Below are positions 9,933 to 18,151 of a DNA stretch of 64,000 nucleotides, piece by piece. Under the pieces are notes generated by a model. That model saw only the letters and a list, made by a program, of their open reading frames with translations. It had not been told where the DNA came from and searched no databases. Source of the DNA: Proteobacteria bacterium SG_bin9 (GTDB lineage Bacteria; Pseudomonadota; Alphaproteobacteria; Rhizobiales; Xanthobacteraceae); NCBI GenBank assembly GCA_002083525.1, contig LWDM01000023.1, positions 3,693 to 67,692 of the forward strand, in the 5' to 3' direction. Position 1 is the first letter of the stretch; each line of letters begins with the position of its first letter. The position numbers were made by a program, and so were the translations under genes.

Positions 9933-9976
9933 TTCAGCAACCTCTCCAGCGAACTTCGAAAACCAAAGGGTACTAG
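9902..9976. repeat. Hairpin element A of composite element 1
   Basis: Left arm 9902-9925 begins CTAGTACCC; right arm 9950-9976 ends GGGTACTAG. The arms pair perfectly except for a three-base AAA bulge on the right arm, separating a 9-bp outer from a 15-bp inner stem (inner end GAAGTTCG). The 24-base loop holds a ribosome site and ATG on the minus strand. The element touches the livG start codon. Confidence 0.8.
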
Positions 9977-9989
9977 CGAAATATAAATT

Positions 9990-10067
9990 CTAGTACCGCT
10001 TTCGATCTGAAGTTCCTGATCGTGACTCGCGGCGGGTGGTGCAGGAACTTCAGATCGGCGGTGCTAG
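9990..10067. repeat. Hairpin element B of composite element 1
   Basis: Left arm 9990-10018 (begins CTAGTACCGC) pairs with right arm 10042-10067 (ends GGTGCTAG). It has one G-T pair and a three-base TTT bulge on the left arm; the inner stem ends GAAGTTCCTG. The element is oriented opposite to element A, 13 bases away. The right arm encodes the last residues and the stop codon of livM, so the element extends into the gene. Confidence 0.8.
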
Positions 10068-11060
10068 AGCCTTTTTTGAACGCTTGAACAGACCCATGAT
10101 GCCTTCCGGTTGCGTCAGCGACACCACCATCACCAGGAAGCCGTAGATGACGAGATCGAGGCCCGAGCCGGTGCCGCCGAGGTAGGAACGCGTCAGCTCC
10201 GCCATCGGAATCAGGATCAGGGCGCCTACGGCGGGTCCCCACAGCGAGCCGACGCCGCCGAGCACGGCCGGCAACGCCATCAAGAGCGAGAAGCGGAAGT
10301 GCATCACGCTTTCCGGATCGATATAGGACACGAACGCTGCGTAGAAGCCGCCGCCGATGGCGGTGAAGAAGGCCGAAATCGCGGCTGCGCCCATCTTCGA
10401 ATTGAATACGGTGACGCCAAGGCTTTGGGCCGCGTCCGGATCGTCCTTGACCGCGCGCCACCAGTAACCCCAGCGTGACTCGATGATCGCGTAGGTGACG
10501 AGCCAGGTGATCGCAAACAGACCGAGCACGAAGTAGAAGTACGGCACCTTGTTGCGGGCAAATTGTAACGTCCACCAGCTGTCCGGATTGAACGGCCACT
10601 GGATGCCGAGCGCCGCGCCGCCGTAGTCCCAGTTATGGACCAGCAGCAGACCGATTTCTGCGATCACGATGGTCGCGATCGAGAAATAATGTCCCTTCAG
10701 CCGGAAGCACGGGTAGCCGAGCGCGAGCGCCACCAGCGCCGAGAGAATGCCGCCGAAGAGCATGCCGCCCCAGGCGACGATTCCGAACTTCACAAACAGA
10801 ATGCTGGTGGCATACGCGCCGATGCCGAAATAGAGCGCGTGGCCGAGCGACACCTGTCCGCAATAACCGCCGAGAATGTTCCAGCTCTGCGAGAGCGCCG
10901 CGAACAGCAGGGTCAGGATCAGGATGTTCATGAAGTAGACGTCGGTCAGCACGCGGGGGATCATCGCGATCAGTGCGAACACCACGAGCGCGATCAGGAG
11001 CTGCTGCCGTCGCGCCGCAACGAATGACGCGTTCGGTGCTGTTGTTGCGATATCGCTCAT
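10050..11060 (-). CDS. livM: Liv-type ABC transporter permease (LivM)
   Basis: A 336-residue inner-membrane permease with eight or more hydrophobic helices. It shows LivM hallmarks such as NILGGYCGQVSLGHALYFGIGAY (in two parts: NILGGYCGQVSLGHA, then the GAYA helix) and the conserved cytoplasmic EAA-like loop near DDPDAAQSLGV. ATG 11060 follows GGGAGG and overlaps the livH stop as TGATG. The C terminus ALAPPI and its stop are encoded within hairpin element B, suggesting that insertion of the element rewrote the original end of the protein. Confidence 0.92.
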   Translation of the reverse strand: MSDIATTAPNASFVAARRQQLLIALVVFALIAMIPRVLTDVYFMNILILTLLFAALSQSWNILGGYCGQVSLGHALYFGIGAYATSILFVKFGIVAWGGMLFGGILSALVALALGYPCFRLKGHYFSIATIVIAEIGLLLVHNWDYGGAALGIQWPFNPDSWWTLQFARNKVPYFYFVLGLFAITWLVTYAIIESRWGYWWRAVKDDPDAAQSLGVTVFNSKMGAAAISAFFTAIGGGFYAAFVSYIDPESVMHFRFSLLMALPAVLGGVGSLWGPAVGALILIPMAELTRSYLGGTGSGLDLVIYGFLVMVVSLTQPEGIMGLFKRSKKALAPPI

Positions 11061-11938
11061 CACAGCCTCCCGAACAGGCCGCTCGGCCGGATGAAGAGCA
11101 CGGCGAGGTAGAGCGAGTAGACGCCGACGGATTTCAGCGCCGGCGGCAGGATCAGGGCCGTCAGCGCCTCGACGATGCCGACGATCAATCCGGCAACCAG
11201 CGCGCCGAAGATGCTGCCGAAACCGCCGAGCGCGACGGTGACGTACGCAATCAGCGCGAACGGTCCGCCGACCTGCGGATAGATGTAATAGAAGATGGCG
11301 AGCACGGCGCCCGACAACCCGACCAGCGCAGCGCCAAGGCCCCAACCAAGCGCGAAGACGCGATTGCGGTCGATGCCGACCAGCGCGACCGCGCCCTGAT
11401 CCTCACGCGTCGCTTCCAGCGCCTTGCCGAAGTCGGTGCGCGTGACGAGCAGATAGAGTCCGCCGAAGGCGAGCAGCGAGATGAAGCCGCCATAAATCTG
11501 CGGCCACGGCAGGAACACGCCGCCGAGGTTGAGCGTCTTGCCGCCGAGCCAGGAGTTACCGAGGTTGCGATAGTCCGGCGTGAAGAAGTATTGCGCCAGT
11601 CCCTGGATCACCAGCGCAAGCCCGAAGGTCGCGAAGATCTGCACCATACCGGGATTGGCTTTCGCCCGCATGGCGAAACGGATTACGCCCGCATAGGCGG
11701 AGACGCCGACCACGAACATCACGCCGACCACGATCGGCATCAGCAGCACCGGATCGATGGCGCTGACGACGACGAGGCCGAACATCGCGTACATGGCGAG
11801 CATCAGAAACTCGCCGTGCGCGAAGTTCACCACGTCCATCAAACCAAAGATCAGCGACAAGCCGACCGCAATCAGTGCGTAGATGAGCCCTATCAAAAGG
11901 CCGCTCGCCAGCACTTGTAGAAATGCCTGAACAGTCAT
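11060..11938 (-). CDS. livH: Liv-type ABC transporter permease (LivH)
   Basis: A 292-residue permease. The LivH signature is present near the N terminus (GLIYALIAVGLSLIFGLM followed by VNFAHGEFLML), with about eight transmembrane helices. It pairs with LivM to form the channel. ATG 11938 has GGGGGA upstream. A longer frame to 12004 would run into the terminator structure and is rejected. The gene follows the livK-like gene by 132 bases, most of which is a nested hairpin (11971-12059). Confidence 0.92.
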   Translation of the reverse strand: MTVQAFLQVLASGLLIGLIYALIAVGLSLIFGLMDVVNFAHGEFLMLAMYAMFGLVVVSAIDPVLLMPIVVGVMFVVGVSAYAGVIRFAMRAKANPGMVQIFATFGLALVIQGLAQYFFTPDYRNLGNSWLGGKTLNLGGVFLPWPQIYGGFISLLAFGGLYLLVTRTDFGKALEATREDQGAVALVGIDRNRVFALGWGLGAALVGLSGAVLAIFYYIYPQVGGPFALIAYVTVALGGFGSIFGALVAGLIVGIVEALTALILPPALKSVGVYSLYLAVLFIRPSGLFGRL

Positions 11939-11970
11939 CGTCCCCCGCCCCGCGCTGACGCGCAAACACG

Positions 11971-12059
11971 AAGGGCGCTGATTTCCTGCGCACGTACTCC
12001 GCAAAAGTGGATACCGGTTTTGCGATCAGAGTACGTGCAATAACGGAGTCAGCGCCCTT
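11971..12059 (-). terminator. Terminator-like stem between the binding-protein and permease genes
   Basis: AAGGGCGCTGA (11971-11981) pairs perfectly with TCAGCGCCCTT (12049-12059). On the minus strand it starts 11 bases after the binding-protein stop, so most transcripts may end here or be stabilised here. That would give more binding protein than permease. Its loop is occupied by a second hairpin, the repeat at 11990-12038. Confidence 0.65.
11990..12038. repeat. Interspersed repeat (GCAAAAGTGGATACCGG type) inside a terminator loop
   Basis: GCACGTACTC (11990-11999) pairs with GAGTACGTGC (12029-12038); inside, CGCAAAA pairs with TTTTGCG around GTGGATACCGG, with a one-sided ATCA bulge. The core GCAAAAGTGGATACCGG is one I associate with a very common Hyphomicrobiales repeat (from memory). 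It sits in the loop of the outer stem at 11971-12059. Confidence 0.7.
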
Positions 12060-12070
12060 GTTTCATCAAA

Positions 12071-13327
12071 TCACGCGTTCATCGGCCATTTGGCCTTCGC
12101 AACGGCGACATTCTCCGGGAAGATCGTGATGAAGTTGCCGCCGATGTACTGGATCAGCACCGGATCGGCATCGGCGTTCTGACCGTCCTCACCGAACTTG
12201 ATCCGCTTCCACGGCATGATGGTCTTGTCGCCGGGAGTGTCGGTGGCCGCAAGCGCCGCGCGGATCTTCTCGCCGTCCGTCGACTTCGCGCGATCGATCG
12301 CATCCGCAAGGATGAGGATCGAGGTGAACTGGCGCGAGGTGTTGTCGTTCAAGTCGCGGTTGGCGCGCTTCTTGAACATCTCGTTGACCTTGGCGATCGA
12401 CGGCCGCTTCGCCGCCATATCGATGGAGAAGCTGGCGCGCGAGATCAGGCCGGTCAGCTTGTCGCCGACAGCGTCGAACGTCGCCTTGTCGGCGAAGCCT
12501 GCGGCCTGCGCGACCAGGTTTTTCGGCTTGTAGCCGAGTTCTTCCATGGTCTTGATCAGCAGGATCGAGTCAGTGGTGTAGCCCGACGGCAGCAGCACGT
12601 CCGGATTGGCGCTCTTGAGCTGCTGCACTTCGGACGTCAGCGACGGCGAGTTCGAACGGTACTTGATGTCGGCGACGACCTTGTAACCGCGGTCCGTCGC
12701 CAGCTTGCGCTGCACGTTGGAGGAATCGGTGCCGAAGATCGTGTCTTCGTAGAACAGCGCCACGGTTTCGATTTTCTGACCGGCTTTCTTCTGCGCATCG
12801 AGGAAATCGAACATGCCGGCCGAGAACATCTCGTCGTGCGCGGCGGCGCGGAAGAAGAATTTCAGGTTGCGGCGATGCAGGCTCGGCGAGGACGAGTCGG
12901 CGGCGAGATACGGAACGCCGTAGCGTTCGCACGAGGCGCTGACGGTCGCGGACACGGACGAGTGGAAGGCGCCGACGATGGCAACGACCTTGTCCTGCGT
13001 GATCAGACGCTCGGCTTCGGCACGGCCCTTCTGCGGATCGCCCTGATGGTCGGCGAAGATCAGCTTGATCTTAGCGTTGCCGAGACCGGCGAGACCGGCG
13101 TTCTTCGCGGTCGGGAGATCGATGTCGAACGAACCGTTGACGATTTCGGCGGCGGTTTCGAGCGCGTGCTTGGCGTCGACGCCGATTTGCGCACTGGGGC
13201 CGGAAAGCGGCCAGATCACACCGATTGCAATTTCCCCACCGGCCTGCGCGAACGCGCGCGTTCCCGCGAGCGGCGAACTTGCCAGAGACATGGCCGCACC
13301 GGCCAACAACACTTCACGACGATTCAT
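12071..13327 (-). CDS. ABC transporter substrate-binding protein (LivK-like)
   Basis: A 418-residue periplasmic binding protein heading the LivKHMGF operon on this strand. The N terminus MNRREVLLAGAAMSLASSPL is Tat-like, and the mature protein starts with EIAIGVIWPLSGPSAQIG. ATG 13327 is preceded by GGAG at eight bases; a GTG three codons earlier overlaps that site. The protein carries the usual two-lobe Peripla_BP_6 layout. Ligand unknown: amino acids, amides or carboxylates are all possible. The next gene downstream is livH after the hairpin at 11971-12059. Confidence 0.92.
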   Translation of the reverse strand: MNRREVLLAGAAMSLASSPLAGTRAFAQAGGEIAIGVIWPLSGPSAQIGVDAKHALETAAEIVNGSFDIDLPTAKNAGLAGLGNAKIKLIFADHQGDPQKGRAEAERLITQDKVVAIVGAFHSSVSATVSASCERYGVPYLAADSSSPSLHRRNLKFFFRAAAHDEMFSAGMFDFLDAQKKAGQKIETVALFYEDTIFGTDSSNVQRKLATDRGYKVVADIKYRSNSPSLTSEVQQLKSANPDVLLPSGYTTDSILLIKTMEELGYKPKNLVAQAAGFADKATFDAVGDKLTGLISRASFSIDMAAKRPSIAKVNEMFKKRANRDLNDNTSRQFTSILILADAIDRAKSTDGEKIRAALAATDTPGDKTIMPWKRIKFGEDGQNADADPVLIQYIGGNFITIFPENVAVAKAKWPMNA

Positions 13328-13381
13328 CTGACGCACTCCTTTGTTTATCAGCGCCGGTTCGCGGCAATTGTTTTGGTTGGA

Positions 13382-14203
13382 TTATTGAATCGAGAACTCC
13401 GAATTTCGCAGATCGGTCACCAGCATGAACCCCGGCGCATGGGTGATTGCGAAGTCCGGGCGGGACTCCAGAATGATCGACTGCGGGGTCACTCCGCACG
13501 CCCAAAATACTGGCACTTCGTCCGGCGCGATAGTGACGGAATCGCCGTAGTCAGGCTTGCCGATGTCGGCGATCCCGATCTGCTCAGGCTTGCCGAAATG
13601 TACCGGCGCGCCGTGCACAGCCGGAAAGCGCGTTGTGATCTGAATGGCGCGAATTGCGTCAGCGGGTTTGAACGGCCGCATCGAGACGACGAGCGGTCCC
13701 GCGAACGGCCCAGCCGGTTCGCACGCGACCGACGTGCGGTACATCGGCACGTTGCGGTCCTCGTCGATGTGCCGGATCGACAGTCCGTCCGCCATCAGCG
13801 CTTCCTCGAAGGAAAACGAACAGCCGATCACGAAGGCAACGAGGTCGCTGCGCCAATGCGACATGATGTCGGCGGGTTCTTCAACCAGCTCGCCATTCCG
13901 CCAGACGCGGTATTTCGGCAGGTCGGTGCGGATGTCGAGGTCGAGGCCGAGCGCGGGAATGCGCGGATCGCCCACCTCGGACATGCCGATGATCGGGCAC
14001 GGCTTGGGATTGAGCTGGCAGAAGCGATGGAAGGCGCCGGCGAGCTTCTCGGGCAGGATCGCAAGGTTGCCCTGGACGAAGCCGGGCGCCACGCCCGCGG
14101 TCGAGACCCCGGCATGACCGGCGCGATATTTACGCCGGGCCTCGGCGCTCGGCAGCTCCGCTGCGGCTTCGCTCCGGAACGATCTTGCTGACAGGCTCCC
14201 CAC
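13382..14203 (-). CDS. DUF1445 family protein (putative hydro-lyase / D-glutamate cyclase family)
   Basis: A protein of about 273 residues with the DUF1445 layout: an N-terminal arginine-rich helix (SAEARRKYRAGHAGV), then APGFVQGNLAILP, the central DIRTDLPKYRVW, HWRSDLVAFVIGCSFSFEEAL and the C-terminal VFWACGVTPQ and ITHAPGFMLVTD motifs. The last two are diagnostic. Relatives include mammalian D-glutamate cyclase; bacterial members are called putative hydro-lyases. I prefer GTG 14203, which has GAGGAG seven bases upstream; ATG 14242 has no ribosome site. It is divergent from a LysR gene with LysR-type boxes between them, so it is probably the regulator's target. Confidence 0.85.
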   Translation of the reverse strand: MGSLSARSFRSEAAAELPSAEARRKYRAGHAGVSTAGVAPGFVQGNLAILPEKLAGAFHRFCQLNPKPCPIIGMSEVGDPRIPALGLDLDIRTDLPKYRVWRNGELVEEPADIMSHWRSDLVAFVIGCSFSFEEALMADGLSIRHIDEDRNVPMYRTSVACEPAGPFAGPLVVSMRPFKPADAIRAIQITTRFPAVHGAPVHFGKPEQIGIADIGKPDYGDSVTIAPDEVPVFWACGVTPQSIILESRPDFAITHAPGFMLVTDLRNSEFSIQ

Positions 14204-14257
14204 GATCCCGCTCCTCAATTCCCTCGACAAGAATTGGATCATGACGGTACGATAATG

Positions 14258-14302
14258 TCGATTAGAGATTTTTGATGAAAATCGATAAATCCAGATAATC
14301 GA
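14258..14302. promoter_or_regulatory. LysR-type operator array
   Basis: TCGAT at 14282-14286 and ATCGA at 14298-14302 form a T-N11-A type LysR box with 5-bp arms and an exact 11-base spacer. A further pair, TCGATT at 14258-14263 and AATCGA at 14280-14285, shares the middle half-site. The array lies between the divergent DUF1445 and LysR genes, 16-60 bases before the LysR start. Confidence 0.6.
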
Positions 14303-14317
14303 AGGCGGGCGGGTCTC

Positions 14318-15217
14318 ATGGTGGACTTCAAGGCGATCGAGACGTTCCTCTGGGTGGTCACCCTCGGCAGCTTCCGGCGCGCGGCGCAAAAGCTGAACAC
14401 GACGCAGCCGGCGATTTCCCAGCGCATCGCGCAGCTCGAAGGCGATCTCGGCGTCAAGCTGCTGCAGCGGGATCGCCGCGCGACGGTGCCGACACCGAGC
14501 GGCCGGCAGATGATGATGTACGCCGAGCGGCTGATCGGCCTGCGATCGGAAATGCTGTCGGTCGTGCGCGATCGCAGCGCCACCAGCGGTGTGCTGCGGC
14601 TCGGCGTCTCCGAGACGATCGTACACACGTGGCTGTCGCGCCTGGTCGAGGCGGTGAACAGCGCCTACCCCAACCTGTCGCTCGAAATCGAAGTCGACAT
14701 CACGCCGAACCTGCGCGCACGGCTGCTGGCGCAGGAAATCGATCTCGCTTTTCTGCTGGGCCCCCTCTCCGCGCCGAAGATTCGCAATCGCGTGCTGTGC
14801 GATTATCCGAATGCGTTCGTTGCAAGTCCGTCGCTCGGCTTGGGTAAAGGCCGCAAAACCGTGCACGAGCTCGCGCAGTTTCCGATGATCACCTTCCCTC
14901 GCAAAACCCAGCCGTACGAAATCGTGCGCTCGCTGTTCAACCGGCCGGATCTGCCGTCGATCCGGCTGCACGCCAGCGCGTCGCTCGCGACTGTCATCCG
15001 CATGGCGATCGACGGCATCGGCATTGCCGTCATTCCCACCGCCATTGTCGAGGAGGAATTGGCGAGCGGCCGATTGCAGCTGTTGGATACCGACGTGAAG
15101 ATTCCCGATCTGACGTTCTCGGCGAGCTGGCTGTCGTCGCCGGACACGCTTGCGGTCGAACTGGTGGCGGAGCTCGCCGTCCAGCTCGCGCAACGCGACG
15201 AGGCCCGCGCGGCTTAG
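14318..15217 (+). CDS. LysR family transcriptional regulator
   Basis: A 299-residue regulator. The winged helix-turn-helix spans residues 1-60 (FKAIETFLWVV, RRAAQKLNTTQPAISQRIAQLE is the recognition region, shown here only to RRAAQKLNTTQPAISQ). A type 2 periplasmic-binding-like effector domain spans about 90-290. It is divergently transcribed from the DUF1445 gene with three TCGAT half-sites between, the usual arrangement for self- and target regulation. The effector is unknown. Its end overlaps the convergent AraC gene by four bases. Confidence 0.92.
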   Translation: MVDFKAIETFLWVVTLGSFRRAAQKLNTTQPAISQRIAQLEGDLGVKLLQRDRRATVPTPSGRQMMMYAERLIGLRSEMLSVVRDRSATSGVLRLGVSETIVHTWLSRLVEAVNSAYPNLSLEIEVDITPNLRARLLAQEIDLAFLLGPLSAPKIRNRVLCDYPNAFVASPSLGLGKGRKTVHELAQFPMITFPRKTQPYEIVRSLFNRPDLPSIRLHASASLATVIRMAIDGIGIAVIPTAIVEEELASGRLQLLDTDVKIPDLTFSASWLSSPDTLAVELVAELAVQLAQRDEARAA

Positions 15218-16185
15218 CCGTTGCCGTTCTTGGAGACAGCTTCGCGGCACTCGCTCGGCGACATTCTGAAGGCGGCACGGAACGCCCGGTAGAATGTCGC
15301 GAGGCTCTGGAAGCCGCAGGCTCCCGCAACATCGGCGACGGCCGCGTCGGGTGAGTGAATCAACAGTTGCTTGGCGCGCTCGAGCCGGCGGCCCAGCACG
15401 TACCGCGCGTAGCTCGTTCCCGTCGGTTCGAACAACATCTGCAGATGCCGCACCGAAATGCCGAGCCGCGCCGCCATGTCGCCCGGCGACAGCACCGACT
15501 GGTGCAGATCGCGATCGATGATGTCGCGCGCCAATTGCAGCCGCGCGGCGCGAACAACGTTGCGGCTGCGCTCGCCGTTCGGCTCCGACAGGCCGCGCGC
15601 CATCAGCGCGAACTGCGCCAGCGTCTGCACCACCGTGTCGGCCGGTGCGCCGTTGAGAAACTGCGCCTGGTCGAAGAAAGAATTGATGCTGGCGGCGAAC
15701 AGCGACGTGAAGCCCGGCTTCTCACCCAGTGCCTGTGCCGGCAGCGCGACGCTGTCGCCGGAGGATGACCTCACCGCGGACAGCGGGATCTTCAGCAAGC
15801 GCAGATGGAATCCGCGATCGTCGACCGGCGTCGTCATGTACGGCAGGTCAGCATTGCTGATCGCAATATCGCCGGCCTTAAGGGTGAACTCCGTACCGCG
15901 GCCGTTGTCGAACCAGCAAGCGCCATCGGTTTGCTGATAGATGCACAGGCTGTCGCTGGGCATCTGTTCGATGTCGGTGAGTGATCGGGTGACCCGGTAT
16001 GACGATGCGTGGATTTCGACGATCGTGCCTCCGCCGATCGGCTGTGCAGAAAAAGTGCCGTGAAAATCGGCGCGTTTCTCTTTCTCAAGCTCGACCGTCA
16101 CGCCGAACAGGTTCTTGGCGCGAACCTCGCGCCAGTGAGCAAACCGGTCTTTTTGTTCAATGCTGTCGGTTGAGAACTTCAACAC
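15214..16185 (-). CDS. AraC family transcriptional regulator
   Basis: A regulator of about 323 residues. The N-terminal half is an AraC-binding-like cupin domain (FAHWREVRAKNLFGV to about residue 190). The C-terminal 100 residues hold the two helix-turn-helix units (MAARLGISVRHLQMLF and the FYRAFRAAFRMSPSE motif). No ATG is available in frame. GTG 16185 with GGGG six bases upstream is my choice; TTG 16191 is possible. The next gene on the same strand, upstream, is none, and downstream it is convergent with LysR. It might control the adjacent TRAP operon, but the sequence does not show this. Confidence 0.85.
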   Translation of the reverse strand: MLKFSTDSIEQKDRFAHWREVRAKNLFGVTVELEKEKRADFHGTFSAQPIGGGTIVEIHASSYRVTRSLTDIEQMPSDSLCIYQQTDGACWFDNGRGTEFTLKAGDIAISNADLPYMTTPVDDRGFHLRLLKIPLSAVRSSSGDSVALPAQALGEKPGFTSLFAASINSFFDQAQFLNGAPADTVVQTLAQFALMARGLSEPNGERSRNVVRAARLQLARDIIDRDLHQSVLSPGDMAARLGISVRHLQMLFEPTGTSYARYVLGRRLERAKQLLIHSPDAAVADVAGACGFQSLATFYRAFRAAFRMSPSECREAVSKNGNG

Positions 16186-16317
16186 GGTCAACCCCGGGCA
16201 AATGCATCAACGGATAGCGGGCCGCGTTGTATCACGGCAACCGCGGGTTGAACAACATGGCGGAGTTAGAACCCAACCACCAATCCATGACATCGCGTTA
16301 ACGATGCAGAATGCGCG

Positions 16318-17637
16318 TCAGTTCAGCATTTTGACGAGCCAGAGCGACAGCGCTGGGAACGCCACGACCAAGGCCAGACGGACCACGTCGGCGAGCACGA
16401 AGGGCAAAACGCCGCGATACGTCGCGGTGATCGGCACGGTCTTGGCGATGGCCGATACGACGAACACGTTGAGCCCGATCGGCGGCGCCGTGAGGCCGAT
16501 GCCGACGACGATCAGAACAAGGATGCCGAACCAGATCTGAACGTCCTCGGTGGGGAAACCGAAGTCGAGCGCCGACACGATCGGGAAGAACACCGGCAGC
16601 GTCAGCAGAATCATGGCGAGTTCGTCCATCACGCCGCCGAGGATCAGGTAAAAAACCAGGAGGCAGCACAGGATCGCGTACGGGGTCCAGCCCGAGTTCG
16701 CGATCAGCTGCGCCGCGTTGTCCGGCACATGCGTCAGCGCGAGGAATGCGTTGAAGACCTCGGCGCCGAGCAGGATCATGAAGATCATCGCCGAGGTCTC
16801 GGCGGTCTGCAGCAGGCTTTCCTTGATCTCCTTCAGTCCGAGCGTGCGGCGAATGATGCCGATCGCCAGCATGACGATGGCGCCGACCGACGCGCCTTCG
16901 GTGGGGGTGAAAATGCCGCCGTAGATGCCGCCGAGTACAATCGCGGCAATGCCAAGCGCGGGAATGACGCCCATCGACGGTGCCAGCCGCTCCCGCCACG
17001 GCACGCGCGCCTGCGCCGGACCGAGCACTGGATTAAGCCGCACCATGATCGCGATAACGGCGCAGTAGAAGAATGCGGCGAGCAGCCCGGGAATGAGCGC
17101 AGCCTGGAACAGCTTGGCGATATTCTGTTCGGTGGAGATCGCATACACGACAAGAATGACCGACGGTGGAATCAGAATGCCGAGCGTACCGCCGACGGCA
17201 ATGACGCCGGTCGAAAAGCCGCCGTCATAGTTATAGCGGCGCAACTCCGGCAGCGCCGCGCGGCCGAAGGTGGCCGTCGTGGCTACGGACGATCCGCAGA
17301 TCGCACCGAAGCCGGTGCAGGCGGCGATCACCGCCATGGTCAATCCGCCGCGGCGATGGCCCGCGAACGCCGCGGCCGCGCGGAACAGATCGGTCGCGAG
17401 ACCGGAGCGCTCGGCGAACGCACCCATCAGGATGAACAGCGGAATCACCGACAGCGTGTAGTTGGCGAAGATGCCGTACGGCGTCGTCTTGATGTAATTG
17501 AGAAACGGCAGCAGCCCGTTGAGCTGGATGTAGCCGAGGCTGCCGGTGATCAGCATCGCGAGACCGATCGGCAAACGCAACGCCATCAGCAACAGCATGC
17601 CGCCGAAGCCGAGCAGTGCGAGAGTGAAGCCGCTCAT
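16318..17637 (-). CDS. dctM: TRAP transporter large permease (DctM)
   Basis: A 439-residue DctM-type permease with about 12 hydrophobic helices and conserved stretches such as MGAFAERSGLATDLF, GAICGSSVATTATFG and GILIPPSVILV. These build the Na+-coupled transport core of TRAP systems. ATG 17637 overlaps the stop of dctQ as ATGA and has GGAGG upstream within dctQ. It acts with DctQ and the periplasmic DctP. A C4-dicarboxylate or related organic acid is the usual substrate class, but the ligand here is unknown. Confidence 0.93.
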   Translation of the reverse strand: MSGFTLALLGFGGMLLLMALRLPIGLAMLITGSLGYIQLNGLLPFLNYIKTTPYGIFANYTLSVIPLFILMGAFAERSGLATDLFRAAAAFAGHRRGGLTMAVIAACTGFGAICGSSVATTATFGRAALPELRRYNYDGGFSTGVIAVGGTLGILIPPSVILVVYAISTEQNIAKLFQAALIPGLLAAFFYCAVIAIMVRLNPVLGPAQARVPWRERLAPSMGVIPALGIAAIVLGGIYGGIFTPTEGASVGAIVMLAIGIIRRTLGLKEIKESLLQTAETSAMIFMILLGAEVFNAFLALTHVPDNAAQLIANSGWTPYAILCCLLVFYLILGGVMDELAMILLTLPVFFPIVSALDFGFPTEDVQIWFGILVLIVVGIGLTAPPIGLNVFVVSAIAKTVPITATYRGVLPFVLADVVRLALVVAFPALSLWLVKMLN

Positions 17638-18143
17638 TGCGGCCTCCGGAACATGCGGCTGGCACTGACAAAGGCGACAAGCGCAACCAGGCCCGCGAGC
17701 ACGGCGCAGATCGCGACGGGCCAGAAGGTCGGCAGGCGCAGCACCATCGAGTTCTCGTTGGTCGCATACGCATTGACAGCGCCGACGGCGAGCCGCCAGG
17801 AGATCAGCGCCATGGCAAGTCCGTAGACGACGTCCCACACCCCATCAATGACGTTGTTCACGCGGGGCGGCAGCCGCATGGTGAACGTGTCGACGAAGAT
17901 GTTACCGCGGCGAAGCTGGCACAACGGCAAGAAGGCGAAGGCGCAGACGGCCGTCGCCATCTGCACCAGCTCGAAGTCACCCGGCACGCCGGCCAGTTTC
18001 ACCAGATCGGAGCGAAGCGTCACACTAACGACGACCGTCGCGGCAACAACGACAAGCAGAGTGCCGCCGGCAAGCGCCACCCATCGCACCAATACGTCGA
18101 TGCCACGCTCATGCGTGGCATCGCTTCCATCGGTTCCGCTCAT
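17634..18143 (-). CDS. dctQ: TRAP transporter small permease (DctQ)
   Basis: A 169-residue protein with four predicted membrane helices and the DctQ motif region RRGNIFVDTF after helix 2. It supports assembly of the DctM permease. ATG 18143 has AAGG a few bases upstream; longer frames overlap dctP. It lies eight bases after dctP and overlaps dctM by four bases, so dctPQM form one operon. Confidence 0.9.
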   Translation of the reverse strand: MSGTDGSDATHERGIDVLVRWVALAGGTLLVVVAATVVVSVTLRSDLVKLAGVPGDFELVQMATAVCAFAFLPLCQLRRGNIFVDTFTMRLPPRVNNVIDGVWDVVYGLAMALISWRLAVGAVNAYATNENSMVLRLPTFWPVAICAVLAGLVALVAFVSASRMFRRPQ

Positions 18144-18151
18144 GGATGGCC

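Noticed and set aside
13382..15250. DUF1445 protein extended to 622 residues
   Set aside because: The extra N-terminal part is the antisense of the LysR gene. The GTG at 14203 with GAGGAG gives the normal family length.
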